Shown piece after piece: positions 61,051-64,000 of a DNA stretch of 64,000 bases. Where the stretch lies: contig NZ_LGCM01000027.1 in NCBI RefSeq assembly GCF_001306035.1, positions 124,001-188,000 on the forward strand. Direction: 5' to 3'. The first letter of the stretch is position 1, and every line of letters starts with the position of its first letter. Position numbers and translations under genes: made by a program. Below the pieces are notes generated by a model, which did no database searches, was not told the DNA's origin, and saw nothing but the letters and a program-made list of their open reading frames with translations. The stretch comes from Levilinea saccharolytica. GTDB taxonomy: Bacteria; Chloroflexota; Anaerolineae; Anaerolineales; Anaerolineaceae.

Positions 61051-62456
61051 AACCCACCCTGCTTGATCGTAATCCCATTTCCATCCAAGTCGTCCAAAAA
61101 GCGACCGCCCCCCTCACCATCCGGCTGACCCCCGCCGCCGAAAAGACTGCCCCGGGTTTGCCCGGCAAACAGGTCGGCGAAATTCTCGTCTTTCCCACTG
61201 CCGGAGGCCAGGAAGTCCTGGTTTCCCTGGGTGACGCCGCCAAAATCACCGCGGATGTCTACCGCCAGGCAGGCGGCGCCTTGGCCGTCTGGTTCCGCAA
61301 GCTAAAAGTCGAGCGCGCTGCCTTCGCTGCTGCCGATCTGACCGAAGCGCAATTCTCGGCCTTTTGCGAAGGGCTCTTCCTGGGCGCATTCACCTTCGAC
61401 CGCTACAAAAGCGACGCCGAACCCGTGGTGAAAACGGAGGTCGAATGCATCGGCGGTTCTGCCGCGGTGATCGAACATGCCCAGGCGCTCTGCGCGGCCG
61501 TGAATCTGGCGCGTGATTGGGCTCATGAACCAGCCAATGTGATCAACCCCGTTACCCTCTCTGGGCGCGTTCAGGAGCTGGCCAAAGAATTCGGCCTGCA
61601 GTACCGCGAAGTGGACGAGAAAGCCCTGGAAAGCATGGGTGCTGGTGGCCTGTTCTCGGTGGGCAAAGGCAGCCAGGCCAAACCGCGCCTGATCATCCTG
61701 GAGTACCCCGGAAACGGCGCCCCTGCGGGCACCAAACCCGTCGTCCTGGTGGGCAAAGCCATCACCTTCGATACCGGCGGCTATTCGCTCAAGGGCACCG
61801 AAAACATTCAGGGGATGAAAGGCGACAAATGCGGTGGGGTCACCGTTGCCGCCACCCTCATGGCCGCCGCCGCCCTCAAGCTCAAGCAGCCCTTGGTGGG
61901 TCTCATTCCCGCCGCCGAGAACATGATCTCTGGTGACGCCTACCGCCCGGATGATATCCTGCGTATGTTGTCCGGTAAAACCGTTGAGATCATCTCCACC
62001 GATGCCGAAGGCCGCCTGATTCTGGCCGACGCGCTGACCTACGCCCAGAAAGAATTCACCCCCCATGCGGTCATTGATCTGGCCACCCTCACCGGCGGGG
62101 TGGTTGTGGCCCTGGGTCGCGTGCGCGCGGGTCTCATGTGCAACCACGACGAGCTGGCCGAGCGTCTGGCCGCTGCGGGTGAGGCCACCCACGAACGTAT
62201 GTGGCGCCTGCCCCTGGATGATGATTACGCGAAAGCCATCAAATCCGACGACGCCGACATCAAAAACTCCGGCGGCCGCGAAGCCCAACCGGTCATCGGC
62301 GGCATCTTCCTCAAGCAGTTCGTCTCCAATGACGTTCCCTGGGCGCATGTAGACATCGCCGGTGTGGCGGACTCCCCCAAAGATGACACCTATCGACCGA
62401 AAGGCGCCACCGGTTTTGGCGTGCGTATGTTGGTGAACTACCTCGAATCGCTCTAA
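61047..62456 (+). CDS. pepA: leucyl aminopeptidase (M17 family)
   Basis: 469 residues. Catalytic half has GKAITFDTGGYSLKG (Lys and Asp metal ligands), MKGDKCGG, and STDAEGRLILADAL, the M17 signature (usually NTDAEGRL). Removes N-terminal residues from peptides, cytosolic, two Zn or Mn. The N-terminal macro-like domain is shorter and less conserved. ATG overlaps the phosphoesterase stop (ATGA); a frame extending to 60822 lies inside that gene. Ends at a hairpin shared with alaS. Confidence 0.93.
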   Translation: MKPTLLDRNPISIQVVQKATAPLTIRLTPAAEKTAPGLPGKQVGEILVFPTAGGQEVLVSLGDAAKITADVYRQAGGALAVWFRKLKVERAAFAAADLTEAQFSAFCEGLFLGAFTFDRYKSDAEPVVKTEVECIGGSAAVIEHAQALCAAVNLARDWAHEPANVINPVTLSGRVQELAKEFGLQYREVDEKALESMGAGGLFSVGKGSQAKPRLIILEYPGNGAPAGTKPVVLVGKAITFDTGGYSLKGTENIQGMKGDKCGGVTVAATLMAAAALKLKQPLVGLIPAAENMISGDAYRPDDILRMLSGKTVEIISTDAEGRLILADALTYAQKEFTPHAVIDLATLTGGVVVALGRVRAGLMCNHDELAERLAAAGEATHERMWRLPLDDDYAKAIKSDDADIKNSGGREAQPVIGGIFLKQFVSNDVPWAHVDIAGVADSPKDDTYRPKGATGFGVRMLVNYLESL

Positions 62457-62474
62457 AGCGAATATTCAACAATA

Positions 62475-62506
62475 AAGACACCCCCGGTTTGAAATGGGGG
62501 TGTCTT
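62475..62506. terminator. bidirectional hairpin between pepA and alaS
   Basis: AAGACACCCCC (62475-62485) pairs perfectly with GGGGGTGTCTT (62496-62506); T-rich on both sides. Confidence 0.85.
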
Positions 62507-62552
62507 CGTTTAATGTTAGCCCTAGGAATAAATTGGCTATACGCAGTTAATC

Positions 62553-64000
62553 TCAGCTCAGCCGTTCTTCCACATATCCCGCCACGGCCGCAATCGCCTC
62601 CGGCAGCCGCGCGGCGTCTTTTCCGCCCGCCTGCGCCAGGTTCGGCCGCCCGCCGCCGCTGCCGTCAATCTTCTTCGCAATCGTCTTCAGCAAGTCGCCT
62701 GCGTGCAGCCCGCGCTTAATCAGATCGTCCGTCACCGCCGCAATCAGCACCGGCCGGCCCTCCACCGCGCTGCCCACCACCACCACCCCGCTGGCATAGC
62801 GCTGGCGGAAGCGGTCGGTCATCTGCCGCAAAGTATCTGCATCCGCATTGGCCAGAGTCACCGCCAGCACCGGCACACCTTTCACCTCAGACACGCCGTC
62901 CAGCAGGCGCACAAATTCCAAAGCCGCCGCCTCTTGCCGCAGGTGCATCATGCGTTTGTGCTGTTCGGCCAGCTCATCTTGCAGCAGTTCAACCTTCACC
63001 GGCACATCTTCCGGCGTCCCGTTCAACAAGTTGGCCGCCCGCTTCAGCGCCCGGAAGCGGCGCTGCACCAGTTCATAGGCCGCCCGCCCCGTCACCGCCT
63101 CAATGCGCCGCACGCCTGCCGCCGCCGAGCTTTCGCTCACGATCAAGAACAGGCCAATGTCGCCCGTCTCTTCTACGTGCGTACCGCCGCACAGCTCATA
63201 CGAGAACGGGTCTCCGCCGCCGATGGCAATGGTGCGCACCATATCCCCGTACTTCTCACCAAACAGAGCCATCGCGCCTTCTTCAATCGCCTTGGCCTGC
63301 GGTTTGATTTCGATCTTCAGCCGGTAATTCTCCAGTATCGCGCGGTTCACCCCAGCTTCAATCTTCTCCAATTGTTCCGGTGTCACCGCTTCAGCATGGG
63401 TGAAGTCAAAACGCAGCTTGTCCGGCGCCACCAGCGAACCGGCCTGGCGCGCATGCCCGCCCAAAACGGCGTGCAGTTCTGCATGCAGCAGGTGCGTGGC
63501 GGTATGGTTGCGGATCGTGTCCCGCCGCCGGGCTTCGTCCACCCGCGCAACAGCAATTTCACCCACCCGCGGCTCCCCCTGCACCACCCGGCCCATGTGC
63601 ACCAAAATGCCCGCCGCGGGCCGGCGAATATCTTCCACCTGAATTTCCCAGCGCGGCGATCCCGCGGAAACAATCGTGCCCATATCCGACACCTGACCGC
63701 CCGATTCAACATAGAAACACGTCTTGGGCAGCACCACTTCCACGCTGTCGCCCACCGCTGCCGCCGCCACAGGTTCCCCTTCGCGCACCAACGCCAGGAC
63801 TTCTCCCTCAACCTCCAGGGTGGAATACGGGTCGTAGGCCACCCCCTCCTTGCCCAGCTTGCCTTTGGCAGTCAGGTCTTCAAACACGGCGCGGTAAATA
63901 TCCACATCGTCGCCGCCCATCGCCCCAAAGGCCTTCCCCGCCCCAGAAGCAATCTTATGATCTTCCATCGCCTGGCGGAAGCCGGGTTCATCTACATCCA
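62553..64000 (-). CDS. alaS: alanine-tRNA ligase, C-terminal part (5' partial)
   Basis: The frame stays open to the right edge (upstream codons read DVDEPGFRQA before MEDHK), so the catalytic N-terminal part lies outside. Visible: the C-terminal end of the aminoacylation/tRNA-recognition region, the editing domain with HTATHLLHAEL (HxxxH) and CGGTHVEETGDIG (Cys and His ligands), and the C-Ala/oligomerisation domain ending with SGGGRPNLAQAGG. Editing removes Ser and Gly from tRNA-Ala. All editing ligands are intact. Convergent with pepA. Confidence 0.95.
   Translation of the reverse strand, partial: DVDEPGFRQAMEDHKIASGAGKAFGAMGGDDVDIYRAVFEDLTAKGKLGKEGVAYDPYSTLEVEGEVLALVREGEPVAAAAVGDSVEVVLPKTCFYVESGGQVSDMGTIVSAGSPRWEIQVEDIRRPAAGILVHMGRVVQGEPRVGEIAVARVDEARRRDTIRNHTATHLLHAELHAVLGGHARQAGSLVAPDKLRFDFTHAEAVTPEQLEKIEAGVNRAILENYRLKIEIKPQAKAIEEGAMALFGEKYGDMVRTIAIGGGDPFSYELCGGTHVEETGDIGLFLIVSESSAAAGVRRIEAVTGRAAYELVQRRFRALKRAANLLNGTPEDVPVKVELLQDELAEQHKRMMHLRQEAAALEFVRLLDGVSEVKGVPVLAVTLANADADTLRQMTDRFRQRYASGVVVVGSAVEGRPVLIAAVTDDLIKRGLHAGDLLKTIAKKIDGSGGGRPNLAQAGGKDAARLPEAIAAVAGYVEERLS

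Noticed and set aside
1-64000. tRNA genes, CRISPR arrays, insertion sequences
   Set aside because: No cloverleaf-like GTTCRA stems in gaps, no spaced direct repeats and no transposase-like proteins were seen by eye; short or degenerate cases could be missed without a scan.

Overview
The window looks like chromosomal DNA of a member of the Chloroflexota, most likely class Anaerolineae. This is inferred from gene content and order, not from a marker gene: ferredoxin-dependent 2-oxoacid and aldehyde oxidoreductases, a short nuoB-nuoCD-nuoI cassette, menaquinone genes, a glycine cleavage set with split GcvP, and Ycf46/Ycf35-type proteins. DNA is GC-rich and gene-dense. Many genes overlap by ATGA or are separated by a few bases. 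I found no tRNA, rRNA, CRISPR array, insertion sequence or integrase.

Layout. 1-4.7 kb: end of a large acidic TPR/repeat protein, ndk, an FmdB-type zinc ribbon and an SDR. 4.7-14.4 kb: heme A synthase (reverse), then argF-rocD, a CoA-transferase, pyk, a GNAT-like protein, a GPH-type symporter and a sulfurtransferase. 14.5-18.1 kb: korAB behind a GntR/FCD regulator with a clear promoter and operator. 18.2-26.6 kb: a long reverse array, nuoB-nuoCD-nuoI, a Cys-rich small protein, mrp, ricT, PIG-L deacetylase, M20 hydrolase and a BtuF-like protein, facing a SufR-like Fe-S regulator. 26.7-33.9 kb: ATP-cone kinase, menA, a reverse ABC importer operon ending in menG, and an EamA transporter. 33.9-38.6 kb: glmS with a long structured leader, a 68-residue orphan and an aldehyde ferredoxin oxidoreductase.

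38.8-48.6 kb is the most unusual part: a tight eight-gene operon encoding a Ycf46-like AAA+ ATPase, two paralogous HEAT-like/WD40 proteins, a GrpE-like factor, a lidless Hsp70, a Ycf35/DUF1257 protein, a DUF2997 peptide and a lone radical-SAM activase-like protein. It reads as one chaperone/remodelling machine of unknown client. An MFS transporter follows.

49.9-54.1 kb: a membrane-anchored rhodanese whose active site holds an in-frame UGA followed by a SECIS-like hairpin (candidate selenoprotein), then a tandem glycine riboswitch and gcvH-gcvPA-gcvPB. 54.2-64 kb: a lone Flp pilin, an amino-acid catabolic operon (saccharopine-dehydrogenase family, class III aminotransferase, aldehyde oxidoreductase, MoaD-like protein), a DJ-1/PfpI protein, a metallophosphoesterase with a broken motif, leucyl aminopeptidase and the 3' part of alaS.

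Three observations stand out: the eight-gene chaperone operon; a glmS-ribozyme-like leader that keeps the core consensus but carries a 40-nt two-hairpin insertion; and the candidate selenocysteine rhodanese. Metabolically the window suggests an anaerobic or facultative amino-acid and sugar degrader using ferredoxin and menaquinone; the heme A synthase hints at a heme-copper oxidase elsewhere.
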